DNA of 40,388 nucleotides. Source: an uncultured Bdellovibrionales bacterium (GTDB taxonomy: Bacteria > Bdellovibrionota > Bdellovibrionia > Bdellovibrionales > UBA1609). A program made the translations under genes and the position numbers. The notes beneath the pieces were generated by a model that saw nothing but the letters and a program-made list of their open reading frames with translations, made no database searches and was not told the DNA's origin. Below, piece by piece: positions 1 to 9,546 of this stretch. Numbering within the stretch: the stretch's first letter is position 1; the number at the start of each line of letters is the position of its first letter. The stretch lies in the NCBI GenBank assembly GCA_938001965.1, contig CALLBC010000039.1:1-40388 (forward strand). Reading direction: 5' to 3'.

Positions 1-1151
1 GAAAAGTTAGCAAACCCACATAAAGCATAAGATAAAATAATTAAGGAGCGCGGTTGTAACTGCTCAGTAATGGCTGACAAATTTAAGTAAGCCACAAACT
101 CATTAATTACAATTTTTTCACCTAAAAGGTTGGCCGCCAAAAAGATATCTTGGTTTGGAATTCCCATTAACCAAGCCACTGGTGCAAAGATCCAACTGAA
201 AAATAAGTTTAAAGATAGCTTGGGAGCTTCATTAGGGTTGAGAGATAAAAAGTCGCCCCAATTTTCAAAACCAATTAAGTCGCCAATATAGCCAAGCCCT
301 GCGTTGGCCATGGCAATAAGAGCAATAAAGGCCAGTAACATAGCGGCAACGTTAAACATGAGCTTTAAGCCATCACTGGCTCCTTGTGCAGCCGCTTCAA
401 TAAGGTTTTGATAAGGAGATTCATTGTGCTCATCTGGTATTCCTGTTTCAGTTTCAGTTTTTTTAGTTTCAGGAATCATAATTTTAGCAATCACTAAGGC
501 AGCAGGAGCAGATAAAACACTGGCTGTAAGTAAGTGGCCAGCAATATCGGGGATTTTGTCTTTTAAAAGCCCTACATAGGCGGCAAATACACTTCCTGCC
601 ACTGTGGCCATACCACCCACCATCACTGAAAATAGCTCTGAACGGGTCAGTTTATTGATAAATGGCTTAATAATTAGGGGAGCCTCAGTTTGCCCAACAA
701 AAACATTGGCCGCCGCCGCTAGTGACTCAGCCCCACTCACTTTTAAAGTCTTATGCATGAGCCAAGCAAATACATGTACGATTTTTTGCATAATCTTTAA
801 ATGGTATAGAACAGCCATTAAAGCTGATAAGAAAATAATTACTGGTAAAACTTGGAAAGCCAGAATGAATCCTGATTTTTCAATATTCATTAAGCCACCA
901 AATAAAAACTCTGTTCCTTTGCCGGCAAAGTTTAAAATGGCAGTGAAAAATATATTTGCAGAGTTAAATATTGGCCTTAGGGGGCCTGTGAAATTAATTG
1001 CAGGAATTCCCAAAACACTTATAGCTAAAACAAACTGGAGTAAGATTCCTGAGATTATAAATTTATAATCTACTTTTTTTTTGTTGCTAGAAAGTAAAAA
1101 GGCAAAGCCTAAGAAACAAAGAATACCAAAAACACTTATAATTTTTTCCAT
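1..1151 (-). CDS. nupC: Concentrative nucleoside transporter (CNT/NupC family), 3' end outside window
   Basis: Inner-membrane symporter that takes up nucleosides with H+ or Na+. The frame is open from an ATG at 1149-1151 to the window edge (383 full codons), so the C-terminus is missing. Visible family signatures are a glycine/glutamate helix reading NVFVGQTEAPLIIKPFI, the following GGMATVAGSVFAAYV segment, and near the edge YALCGFANF, the conserved late CNT helix. NupC proteins are about 400 residues, so only a few residues are probably lost. Many hydrophobic segments are visible. The ribosome-binding site is weak. Substrate (purine or pyrimidine nucleosides) and coupling ion cannot be told from sequence. 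A scavenging transporter would suit an organism that recycles nucleosides from prey or debris, but that is inference. Confidence 0.9.
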   Translation of the reverse strand, partial: MEKIISVFGILCFLGFAFLLSSNKKKVDYKFIISGILLQFVLAISVLGIPAINFTGPLRPIFNSANIFFTAILNFAGKGTEFLFGGLMNIEKSGFILAFQVLPVIIFLSALMAVLYHLKIMQKIVHVFAWLMHKTLKVSGAESLAAAANVFVGQTEAPLIIKPFINKLTRSELFSVMVGGMATVAGSVFAAYVGLLKDKIPDIAGHLLTASVLSAPAALVIAKIMIPETKKTETETGIPDEHNESPYQNLIEAAAQGASDGLKLMFNVAAMLLAFIALIAMANAGLGYIGDLIGFENWGDFLSLNPNEAPKLSLNLFFSWIFAPVAWLMGIPNQDIFLAANLLGEKIVINEFVAYLNLSAITEQLQPRSLIILSYALCGFANF

Positions 1152-1333
1152 AGCTAAGAGAGCTAACCTAATTTGATGTAAAAATACAGTAGTGAGTCAG
1201 TTCTCAGGCGTAGTTTTTTAAGCTATTGAAATTTATTGATTTTTTTTCTGCTCAAGAGTGAAGAGTCTTCAAAATAATATAAATGGCGCAGGTGGTAATT
1301 TACAATTTATACTATTTATTGAGGTGAGAGTTT

Positions 1334-2656
1334 TTATTTAAGCTCAAGGGCCCAACGGTTGAGAACGCCAACATCTCTTGAAAAGCCATCAGAGACTTTT
1401 AGTTTCCAGTTACCAACAAGTCCACTTTCAGCTAAACGAATGAGCTCTTGTTGGAGTTCTTTATCGTTTCCTAGTGTAACCTTCAAGTTGTCACCAGCAC
1501 TACCACTATTATCTACTAGTGTAATGCTGTCTCCACTAGGGGAGGTAAGGCTTACTGTTAGGTCTCCAGTCCAAGTATGTTCAATGTCTATATGAACAAA
1601 AATTTCAGAGTAATTAGTGTCAGACTCTATGGTTAAGCTTGAATAAATCCCATCAGCCGGGCTGTCAGGTATATCTATGCCAGGACTTTCTTCAAATAAG
1701 TTTAGGCGAGTAGGAAGGTAGGGAAGAACTTTAGAGATTCTAGTGGCCTCTTCCCCAGTGCATTGGGTGTCCTTTTTTACGTAGTCACAAACATGTGAGC
1801 GAAAACAGTTTTCGTTTCTGTCATATACAAAGTCTAAGGCTCCTCTAATTAAGATGCCTTCAATATCTCCAGTTTTAGTGTTAAAAATTGGCGAGCCAGA
1901 GTTTGCTCCATAGGCGTCTAAGTCAGTGCGTAAGATGGATAAACTTAAAGAGTGGAGCTTGCCGGCCTCTGTAACTTTAGTGGGAAGCCCAGATGGTTTG
2001 CCAATCATAAAGAGATCGTCGCCTTTTTTAGGTTGTCCAAACTGTCTGTAGCTGAGTCCTTTTCTATTTTTTACATTTCGATCTAGTGTGACTACTGCAA
2101 AGTCTAGCCCACCCAATTCAGCAACAGTGTAAACAACCCCTTTGCATTGATATACGTTGTTGGCCGGAACATCACTGTAGTTAATATTTTGGTTTTTTTT
2201 GTGCTTTGTTAAACCAAATACAAAAGTGGTGTCTTTGCATTTTTTCAAATCTGGTATGCAGTGGCCAGCAGTTAGAATAGTATTTTTATTTATTAAAACA
2301 CCAGAGCAATGTGTTGTCATTTTTTGATCATAAAAACGTTCGCTCTTACAGAGCTGTCGCTCTTTGCCGTAAGAGTTCACTAAAACGGTGTAATTGCCAT
2401 TGCTTTTTTTAACCACTCGACTTTTTCTGGTTAATCCAACAACTGAGGCTTCAAATTTTTTAGCTCGATCATTGTTTACGGAATAAAGATCTTTTCTATT
2501 ATCTTCACCATAAATAACTTTAGTTTCAATGGAGTTTTCATTACTACTTATAAAATCTTCTAGGTTTTTATTAGAAACATAGTTTACGCCACAGGCGCCA
2601 ATGAGTGCTACTGAAGCGTAAAGTGAGAACTTAAGTAAATAATTTTTAAGTTTCAT
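1334..2656 (-). CDS. Trypsin-like serine protease lipoprotein with C-terminal P-domain
   Basis: Exported chymotrypsin-fold endopeptidase (S1 family) of 440 residues. The N-terminus is a lipoprotein signal peptide with the cleavage site LIGAC (Cys22), so the enzyme is probably lipid-anchored. The catalytic triad is visible: His132 in TAGHC, Asp185 in GGLDFAVV, Ser253 in GANSGSPIF. Cysteines near the active site suggest disulphides. Residues about 325-438 form a proprotein-convertase P-domain (jelly roll), recognisable from HTWTGDLTVSLTSPSGD and the ending GNWKLKVSDG...NRWALEL. P-domains stabilise or target secreted proteases, usually subtilases, and are less usual behind an S1 domain. It stands alone, 166 bp from the tamA end. 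The substrate is unknown; a role in digestion or surface processing is inference. Confidence 0.88.
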   Translation of the reverse strand: MKLKNYLLKFSLYASVALIGACGVNYVSNKNLEDFISSNENSIETKVIYGEDNRKDLYSVNNDRAKKFEASVVGLTRKSRVVKKSNGNYTVLVNSYGKERQLCKSERFYDQKMTTHCSGVLINKNTILTAGHCIPDLKKCKDTTFVFGLTKHKKNQNINYSDVPANNVYQCKGVVYTVAELGGLDFAVVTLDRNVKNRKGLSYRQFGQPKKGDDLFMIGKPSGLPTKVTEAGKLHSLSLSILRTDLDAYGANSGSPIFNTKTGDIEGILIRGALDFVYDRNENCFRSHVCDYVKKDTQCTGEEATRISKVLPYLPTRLNLFEESPGIDIPDSPADGIYSSLTIESDTNYSEIFVHIDIEHTWTGDLTVSLTSPSGDSITLVDNSGSAGDNLKVTLGNDKELQQELIRLAESGLVGNWKLKVSDGFSRDVGVLNRWALELK

Positions 2657-2822
2657 ATAGTTATTATTTTAATAATTTTTTTATTATTTTTCGAATTGAA
2701 AAACTATTACTAGCTAATAGGCTTTTAAAAAAAATGTCAGATGAATTAGTAGGTTTTTAGACTAGGAATTAAATTCCGGTTTTGATCTTAGTCTCGGACT
2801 AGTCTGCTTAGTAAACTATTTT

Positions 2823-5576
2823 TTAAAATGTACCAATGGATATATGTATGCGGGCTTCTGACTCTTGTTCGCCAAATAGTCGGTTGGCTTTAATTCCATA
2901 GTCTAATACAAATGGGCCAAGAGGAGTATTATATCGTAAGCCAATACCATAAGAGTGTCGAAGCGGGTCTTCAAAATCAAAGCCTTGAATATTTACTATC
3001 CCTGCATCCCAGAAAAAGACTAAGCCAAAATCACCTAAAACTGAAAATCGCAATTCAGTTTTAAACAAACCATAGCTTGCATATTTTGTGTCAATAACCT
3101 GTTCCCTTCGGTCAATCTCAAGGCTGCTTGGAATACGGTCAATATCGCTTTTACCACCATAGCCCCGAACAGTTGAAAGCCCACCTAATATAAATAAATA
3201 GTCTTCAGGTATACCACCGCCAACAAAATTTCCTATTTTTGAAGCATAGCCACCTCTTAGTGAGTTGGCCCAAACTATTTTTGGTGTGAAGAGCTTAAAA
3301 TAAGTTGTGAAATTTGCTTCTGTCTTAACAAAGTGAGCTGTATCAGAGGCCCCAAGAAGTGGGCTTGAGTAGCCAATGTCGAGAGTAGAATATATTCCCT
3401 CACTAGGCAGGAAAACATTGTCACGAGAGTCATATGTCAGGCTAGGGCCAATGCTGGTGACATCAACGCGCTTTTTCTGGCGGGTTGTTTCAAGAGTTTG
3501 CGATTGGGAATCTAAGCTCCATATGGTCCATAGCCCTTTTAAGTTTTTAGATAAGTCTTTTTCAATTAAAAAACCAATTCTTCGGTTGAGGTTAGATTTT
3601 AGAGTAGCTCCATCACCAGTGAGGTCCCTTTCAATTTCAGTTCTAATTCTTCCTCGAGTCAAAGTATTAAATAAATAAGGCTCCACATAGCTTCCTGATA
3701 CTTTCCACACTTGGTCCAGAAAGTTTTTATCTTCAAACCTTGTTTCGGTGTCTATTCTTGCATTAATTGCACGGGCAGTGCCAAATAAGTTAATATATGA
3801 GGCTCCTGTATAGCCTCGCAAGTTAAAGCCACGCTCATTACTGGCACCAATACCCACTTTAAGTAGGCCGGGCTTACGTTCGCTCACAGTAATTAATAAA
3901 TCACGATGACCAATATTAGTGTTTGGGTCAGATGTTCTAATGTCTACTGAGGTGAACAGACCTAATCGTGTTAAGTTCGTTTGTGCTTTTACTAGGCGAT
4001 CAGCAGATAGAATATCACCTGATTTTAATTGAATTTCACGGAGTATGACATAGTCTTCTGTGAAGTCGTTACCCTCAATGCGAATATCTTTAATTTTAAT
4101 TTGTGGTCCTTCAGAGATACTGTAGGTAACATCTGCTTGGGTGTTATTTTTAAAGTATTTAATAAAGCGCGCGTTTTTAGGGTATTTCATTTCTAAAAAA
4201 CCTAATGAGTAATAATACTTTGAAATATCGTTCAATGATGTTTCAAAGAGCTTTAAGTTTAGTATTGAACCTTTAGCTAATGGTATCTGACTCAGTATTT
4301 CATTGTCGGTGATAATTTTATTTCCCGCTATTTCAATGGAGTTGACATTAGTTTTGGGCCCTTCATTGAGTATGATAGTGATTTCTACTAGATAGTCTTT
4401 TAAGTATTTTACTCTTGTTGAGATATGTTTTGCGTGTAAATAACCACTGTTCTTCATGTCGGTGACCAAATTCTCGATTCCCTTATCAAGGCTTTCAGGG
4501 GTATAAATATTATTACTAAAAGGCTCAGGGCTATTTTCAAAGAGGAAATCTTTATATAGCTCTCGGCTCGTTGAAAAGCGACCACCAAACTTAACATCTT
4601 TAATTTTTACGAGTTCACCTTCATTAATATTAATGGTAAACTTTTTGATATATTCTTTTTCAATAGTTTTTTGGTTTAATTTAACTTTAGCTTTAATATA
4701 TCCTTTTTCTTGGTAGAGGTTCTTTAGTTTTTCTAATATTTTATTAACTGGATCTTTAGACCAGTTACTTTCATAAAGATCATTGATTTCACTGGTTAAG
4801 TTCGATCGAGTGAGTTTTTCATTTCCGTTAAAATAAAATTCGTATTTAAAGGGATTCTTTACAGTGTATGTTATTTCGGCACTATCTTTAGATTTACTGT
4901 AGTTGGGAGTGCTAGCATCAATATCCACAAAATAGTATTGGCGATCTTTAAGGTATTTATTTATTCGATTATTTATTTTGACTAGCATTTGTTCTGATAG
5001 AGGATCATTTAAATACTTTTTCACATTCAATCGCAATGATTTGTTAAGAGCTTTATTGTTAGATATAAAGTTGATCTTACTAATTTTACAAACTTCATTT
5101 TCTTTAATTTTAATTTTTAGTTTAAAAAATTGATTTACATCTCCATCGTTAATGGCATCTACGCTAAATAAGGTATTGAGGTAGGAACGATTAATATATG
5201 CATTTTTTAGACGACGCATAGCTAAGTTAATTTCTTCTTTAGAAAAAGAAGAGTTAATTTTTAGTTTACTAATTTTCAGAAGCTGTGAATCACTGAAAAC
5301 ATCATTACCTGTAAATTCTATGGCTTTGATTTTTTTTGCAGGTATGGCTAAAATTGAAACTTGGTTATTAACTAAGCTTGCTTTAACGGACTCATAATTT
5401 TTAGTTTTTGAGAGTTCAGAAACAGCAATGTCTAAAATAGAATAGTCGGGTTTTTTTAAAGTAAGAGTTGGGTATCTTTTCAAGATACTTTTTTGATCCT
5501 CTTCTGAGATATCCTGAAAGGTGACTGCCTGGGCGTCAAAGCTGAGTAAAAATAGAGCAGTTAAAAAAAGTTTCAT
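2823..5576 (-). CDS. tamA: Omp85-family outer-membrane assembly protein (TamA/BamA-like), six POTRA-like repeats
   Basis: Outer-membrane beta-barrel insertase or translocation channel. The ATG at 5574-5576 is preferred: it begins a normal signal peptide (MKLFLTALFLLSFDAQA) and lies 4 nt after the tamB stop. An in-frame ATG at 5612 would add 12 residues and overlap tamB. Numbered from the longer start, six POTRA-like repeats can be traced at about residues 95-180, 176-262, 256-335, 336-425, 423-503 and 505-580. Several begin with the typical IxxIxFxGN pattern. Residues 582-929 are the surface-antigen/D15 barrel, with the VRGYGG motif near 815-820 and a C-terminal Phe, as expected of a beta-signal. 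E. coli TamA has three POTRAs and BamA five, so this is longer than both. Coupling to tamB argues for the TAM role. Confidence 0.9.
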   Translation of the reverse strand: MKLFLTALFLLSFDAQAVTFQDISEEDQKSILKRYPTLTLKKPDYSILDIAVSELSKTKNYESVKASLVNNQVSILAIPAKKIKAIEFTGNDVFSDSQLLKISKLKINSSFSKEEINLAMRRLKNAYINRSYLNTLFSVDAINDGDVNQFFKLKIKIKENEVCKISKINFISNNKALNKSLRLNVKKYLNDPLSEQMLVKINNRINKYLKDRQYYFVDIDASTPNYSKSKDSAEITYTVKNPFKYEFYFNGNEKLTRSNLTSEINDLYESNWSKDPVNKILEKLKNLYQEKGYIKAKVKLNQKTIEKEYIKKFTININEGELVKIKDVKFGGRFSTSRELYKDFLFENSPEPFSNNIYTPESLDKGIENLVTDMKNSGYLHAKHISTRVKYLKDYLVEITIILNEGPKTNVNSIEIAGNKIITDNEILSQIPLAKGSILNLKLFETSLNDISKYYYSLGFLEMKYPKNARFIKYFKNNTQADVTYSISEGPQIKIKDIRIEGNDFTEDYVILREIQLKSGDILSADRLVKAQTNLTRLGLFTSVDIRTSDPNTNIGHRDLLITVSERKPGLLKVGIGASNERGFNLRGYTGASYINLFGTARAINARIDTETRFEDKNFLDQVWKVSGSYVEPYLFNTLTRGRIRTEIERDLTGDGATLKSNLNRRIGFLIEKDLSKNLKGLWTIWSLDSQSQTLETTRQKKRVDVTSIGPSLTYDSRDNVFLPSEGIYSTLDIGYSSPLLGASDTAHFVKTEANFTTYFKLFTPKIVWANSLRGGYASKIGNFVGGGIPEDYLFILGGLSTVRGYGGKSDIDRIPSSLEIDRREQVIDTKYASYGLFKTELRFSVLGDFGLVFFWDAGIVNIQGFDFEDPLRHSYGIGLRYNTPLGPFVLDYGIKANRLFGEQESEARIHISIGTF

Positions 5577-5580
5577 TAAC

Positions 5581-8500
5581 CTATTTGAACTCAAGTTTGT
5601 ATTCGAAATCAAGTCCTAGGGCTTCACCAGAGTCATTATCACTATTTGTGGTGTCTTTTCCTTCTTCTTGGGTAAATGAGCCAATAATACCCAGGTTTCT
5701 GTTTAATTTATACTCTAGTTTAAAGGAGTTTGTGGCTTTGGTTTCAATAGTTCGACTAGCAGTAGCATCAAATTTACGTCCAATCTTCTTTTTCAGAGTC
5801 ACAACGGGTATAGGCTTACTTTGATCATCGTTATAAGTGGATGATATATCTAAATCTATCCCTAGCTTGTCGTTCATACCCCTTGTAAGGCCTAGTTTCT
5901 CTTTAATAATTGATGACCCGGCATCAAACATAAGTTGTTCAGTTTGGTCTTGTGGGCCAGCATCATTATCAATGTCGGTAGAGGTGTAGCCAAGAGCTAC
6001 AAGGTTAATAATTTCACTTTCAGGCAGGCTTGGGCTGCTTTGGAAGTTAAATTTGGGGTCATTCCCTGAGCCCAATACAGTAATACTTATATCATAGTCT
6101 TGTATTCTACCTTCCGCATCCACATATAAAAATGGGTTTGAGGGAGGCTGGTCCTCATATGTGAGGTATCCAGTTTTTAGTTGATATTCATTATTCCTAA
6201 ATAAAATAGTACCACCGTTTTTAAAGTCTATTCGTCCTTTTAGGTTTGGCTTTTGGGGTGTATTTGTAACTTTTAGTCGGCCTAGTAAAGTAGTTTGTAA
6301 TTCAAACTGGGTTGTAACAATTTTAGTTGGAATTGGGATCTCAATATTGGCCACAACATTCAATTGTATTGCATTTTCTTTTGCAGCTTGTGACTCTTTT
6401 GGGGCATATTTGCTAATTTTAAATTTGGCATTTTTGGAGCCATCAAGAGAAATAGACTTATCAATATTTCCCTTTTTAATATTGGTGCTCGCAGTTAATA
6501 GGTAAGGTAGTTTAGCTCCTTTTAGTTCAATATCACCATCAAAAACTAAATCAACACCTTCAATAGATTTAAAGTTACTATTTTTTATGCGACCTTTAAT
6601 ATCTAATTTAGGGAATTGATCATTGAACTGTATGAGTCCGTTAGCATTAATTGTACCGTTCCCAAATTCACCAGCCAATGTATTTACGAATAATGACTTG
6701 TTTTTAACGGTTATTTCCGACTGAATGGCTTGGATTGGCTGAGACAAACTAAATAACTTTAAGGTTGAGTCTTGGATATAGATACTGCCAAACATATCAA
6801 CATCATTTAATGGCCCTGTAACTCCCAATGAGACTGATGTTTCCCCTTTGAACTCTTCAACTAGAGATGAAAATATTAAACCCACTCCTAAATCTAGTTG
6901 GCCTTTGGCTTTTAAGTTTAGATTTTTAAGCAAAGAGTTAGTAGAGGTTAATTTTAGGTCAGTCCTTTGCCCTTTAAAGTTAACATCAAAGTCACTAAAG
7001 CGACCATCGGCAAATTCAATTTTTAGTGGTTTTTCAAGGTAAATAGAATAGGCTCCTCGAAGAATAAAAAAGCTATTAATGTTTATTGAGCCCCGAGTTT
7101 TATTGAAGTCTTTGTTTGGGATGACTAAATCAGTACTGCCATTAAAGTTAGTGAATAGATTAAACTTTTTAAAATGAGGAAATATACCTTCAAGTATATG
7201 GCTGAAATTCCAGTTTTGTGCTTTAGTTTTAATATAAGCATCATTTTTCTTGAATGGATAAATAACATTAGAGGTAAACTGTTGTTTATTTAGTGAGATA
7301 TTAGCGTTTAATTCATTTTTGTCTAATGTCAGCTTAACATATGAATCCTTGTGGACCTTATCTCCCAGTGAAGAATTTTTAAGTTTGCCACTAACACTTA
7401 GTTTTGGGTCACTAATATAGCCTGTTAGGCTAGCATCAATTGCAATTTGACCATCGATCTCAGTTTTTAGCGCTTCAAAGTGCTCAGAGTTTTTTAGCTG
7501 TAATGCGGGCACATTCCCTTTTAGGCCGAGACTTCCATCGCGATTAAGCCTTCCTTTTACATTAAAAACACTATCAGCTTTTTTAAGGTACACTTGATCT
7601 GTTTTTATATTCCCAGTTCTGCAAGTGAGTTTAACTTTGGCTTCATCAAAGCTTTCTTTATTGATAAAGCCATAAGAAAATTTTGAATCAAGATCGAAAT
7701 TTAAGTCTTGTAGTTTTAAAGGGCCCCAAAGTTTAAACTTTGCAACGCCTGTTGAATCTATATTGAAGGGGAGTGGTACTTTTTCTTTGATCGCTTCTTT
7801 CACGTCTTTAAGTTCGAGCTTAGTAATATCTGACTGTACTTGGATCGCGCTACCAGCAATATCAACATTGACCGTGGAGTTATGTGTGCTTTCGCCAATT
7901 ATTCCTATAATATTACTTAAATTTAGGTTTCCTTTTTTATACTCAACATCAGTTATGAAGTCACCAAGCTCCCAGCCTTTAAGTCTGCAGTCAAAACACT
8001 CAGCTTTGCTCACTAGCGCTGCAGTTTTTGAATCACCTGTCACTGAGCCAACAATATCTACTTTGCCTTCAAGCTCTAAATCAACTAGGTTATCAATATC
8101 TTTTTTAGCATCGAGAACTGTGCCATCGAAGTCAACATTGAAGCCAGTATCGTATATAGCGGCCCCTTTAGCCATTGCAAAAGAGTCATTAATAGTGACT
8201 TTGCCATCATAGCTTATAGATTTATGGGTAATAGTTACTAGAGCATCACCAGCAATGTTTTTAACCTTAATTAAAGACTTATCAGGGGTACTCTTACTCA
8301 AGTCAAATTCACTTTTTGTTACATTAGTATCACAAATAATTTTTACTCGCGGTCGGAGTTGCCCTTTGCAATCAGCCACTCCCTTTGCTTTTAATTCAAC
8401 TATTGTGCTTGGTTTCTTTATGGGGTTAAGCATATTTAAAAGGTTCCAAAGGCTAAAATGCTTAATTTTTAATTTAGTCTTAACTTCGGAGTTGCCAGTT

Positions 8501-9546
8501 AGGTTGAGAGTTAGAGAGCTATTATCAATTTGACCAACTTTATTTTTAATAGAAAAACTTTTTATATTTAACTGATCACCATCTAAAATGGCGTTTACCC
8601 CTAAGTCACCAATGTAGTATTTATCCACTTTGAGTCTTTTTGTATTGAATTTAAAAGAGGGTTTGCCAATAGACATATTACTTTTATTGTAGTTAACATC
8701 AAACTCAACCAGGCCTGTGGAACTTGGCAATTGAGTGCCTGGGATAAAAGCTTGGGCTATGCCTAAGGCCTCTTGAGTAAGCAGTTGACCAGATGTGTTT
8801 ATATTTAGGTTATCAATATCATTGTTTAGCCAATCTCCATCTAATTGGCCTAATAGATTTAGGTAAGACTGGTCTGAATGTTTGGCTTCAAGTTTAGAAA
8901 CTAAGATTCTTTTGTCTTCAAGTAAGAATTTTGAATTTATTGAAAGGGCAAACTTTTTGTTATTGTTACTTTGCTTAATTAAAAGTTTTGGAGTGCTTAC
9001 ATTTGCAATCAATGCATTTTTTAAATTCTCACAAGAAGCTTTAATGCTTTCAGCATGTAAGGAGAACTTAAGTGGGACTATCTTCAAAAATAACTGAACC
9101 TTGTCTAGATTAACTTTTTCAATTGGAACTTTACTTAGGAACTCAAAACTGTTGAATTTACTTTCCTGTCGCGAGTCAAATTTTTTGATGATAATATTTA
9201 AGGTTGAATCGTTTATATTGATGTTGCTAATATTGATATTGCCTTTAAATAAGTCGATCGTGCTGAGCTCAACCTCTAAGTTTTTAACAACAAATGGGGA
9301 AAGAAAGCCTTTTGCCTTTTTGATGGGGGTCACTTTTAATTCATTTACATATAAGCTTAGTGGGACCCAATTAAAACCAATGTTTTGGTTTTCAAGGTCA
9401 AGCTTAACATAGTCTGAAGCTTGTTTTTTAATTTCTTTAATTATTAATGGTTTTATTTTGGGTATATAATATTTTGAACTAAAACCGATGCCTGCGCTGA
9501 TCAATGGGAGAACAATTGATAAAAATATTAGCCATGCTCTACTCAT
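5581..9546 (-). CDS. tamB: Translocation and assembly module subunit TamB
   Basis: Large AsmA-like protein spanning the periplasm, anchored in the inner membrane, that works with TamA in outer-membrane protein assembly and belongs to the lipid-bridge superfamily. The protein is 1321 residues from the ATG at 9544-9546. A TTG one codon upstream is also in frame but overlaps the upstream stop. One N-terminal membrane helix (residues ~4-24) is followed by about 1100 residues of beta-rich repeats. The conserved C-terminal DUF490 region is clear: GTILFRNNEYQLKTGYLTY, then DYDISITVLGSG and LPESEIINLVALGYTS. E. coli TamB is about 1260 residues, so the length is normal. The start overlaps the stop of the upstream TPR-like gene by one base (TGATG), and tamA follows after 4 nt, so the three genes look translationally coupled. 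Confidence 0.93.
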   Translation of the reverse strand: MSRAWLIFLSIVLPLISAGIGFSSKYYIPKIKPLIIKEIKKQASDYVKLDLENQNIGFNWVPLSLYVNELKVTPIKKAKGFLSPFVVKNLEVELSTIDLFKGNINISNININDSTLNIIIKKFDSRQESKFNSFEFLSKVPIEKVNLDKVQLFLKIVPLKFSLHAESIKASCENLKNALIANVSTPKLLIKQSNNNKKFALSINSKFLLEDKRILVSKLEAKHSDQSYLNLLGQLDGDWLNNDIDNLNINTSGQLLTQEALGIAQAFIPGTQLPSSTGLVEFDVNYNKSNMSIGKPSFKFNTKRLKVDKYYIGDLGVNAILDGDQLNIKSFSIKNKVGQIDNSSLTLNLTGNSEVKTKLKIKHFSLWNLLNMLNPIKKPSTIVELKAKGVADCKGQLRPRVKIICDTNVTKSEFDLSKSTPDKSLIKVKNIAGDALVTITHKSISYDGKVTINDSFAMAKGAAIYDTGFNVDFDGTVLDAKKDIDNLVDLELEGKVDIVGSVTGDSKTAALVSKAECFDCRLKGWELGDFITDVEYKKGNLNLSNIIGIIGESTHNSTVNVDIAGSAIQVQSDITKLELKDVKEAIKEKVPLPFNIDSTGVAKFKLWGPLKLQDLNFDLDSKFSYGFINKESFDEAKVKLTCRTGNIKTDQVYLKKADSVFNVKGRLNRDGSLGLKGNVPALQLKNSEHFEALKTEIDGQIAIDASLTGYISDPKLSVSGKLKNSSLGDKVHKDSYVKLTLDKNELNANISLNKQQFTSNVIYPFKKNDAYIKTKAQNWNFSHILEGIFPHFKKFNLFTNFNGSTDLVIPNKDFNKTRGSININSFFILRGAYSIYLEKPLKIEFADGRFSDFDVNFKGQRTDLKLTSTNSLLKNLNLKAKGQLDLGVGLIFSSLVEEFKGETSVSLGVTGPLNDVDMFGSIYIQDSTLKLFSLSQPIQAIQSEITVKNKSLFVNTLAGEFGNGTINANGLIQFNDQFPKLDIKGRIKNSNFKSIEGVDLVFDGDIELKGAKLPYLLTASTNIKKGNIDKSISLDGSKNAKFKISKYAPKESQAAKENAIQLNVVANIEIPIPTKIVTTQFELQTTLLGRLKVTNTPQKPNLKGRIDFKNGGTILFRNNEYQLKTGYLTYEDQPPSNPFLYVDAEGRIQDYDISITVLGSGNDPKFNFQSSPSLPESEIINLVALGYTSTDIDNDAGPQDQTEQLMFDAGSSIIKEKLGLTRGMNDKLGIDLDISSTYNDDQSKPIPVVTLKKKIGRKFDATASRTIETKATNSFKLEYKLNRNLGIIGSFTQEEGKDTTNSDNDSGEALGLDFEYKLEFK

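Noticed and set aside
604-1068. 154-codon ORF on the plus strand
   Set aside because: It is antisense to the nucleoside transporter, whose conserved CNT motifs are clear on the minus strand; the plus-strand product has no recognisable features.
2760-2815. Terminator after the tamA end
   Set aside because: Only a 5-bp TAGTC/GACTA stem and a short GGAATT/AATTCC symmetry are visible, with no proper T-run; too weak to annotate.
7763-8212. 149-codon ORF on the plus strand within tamB
   Set aside because: Antisense shadow of a well-supported TamB coding region with no independent evidence.
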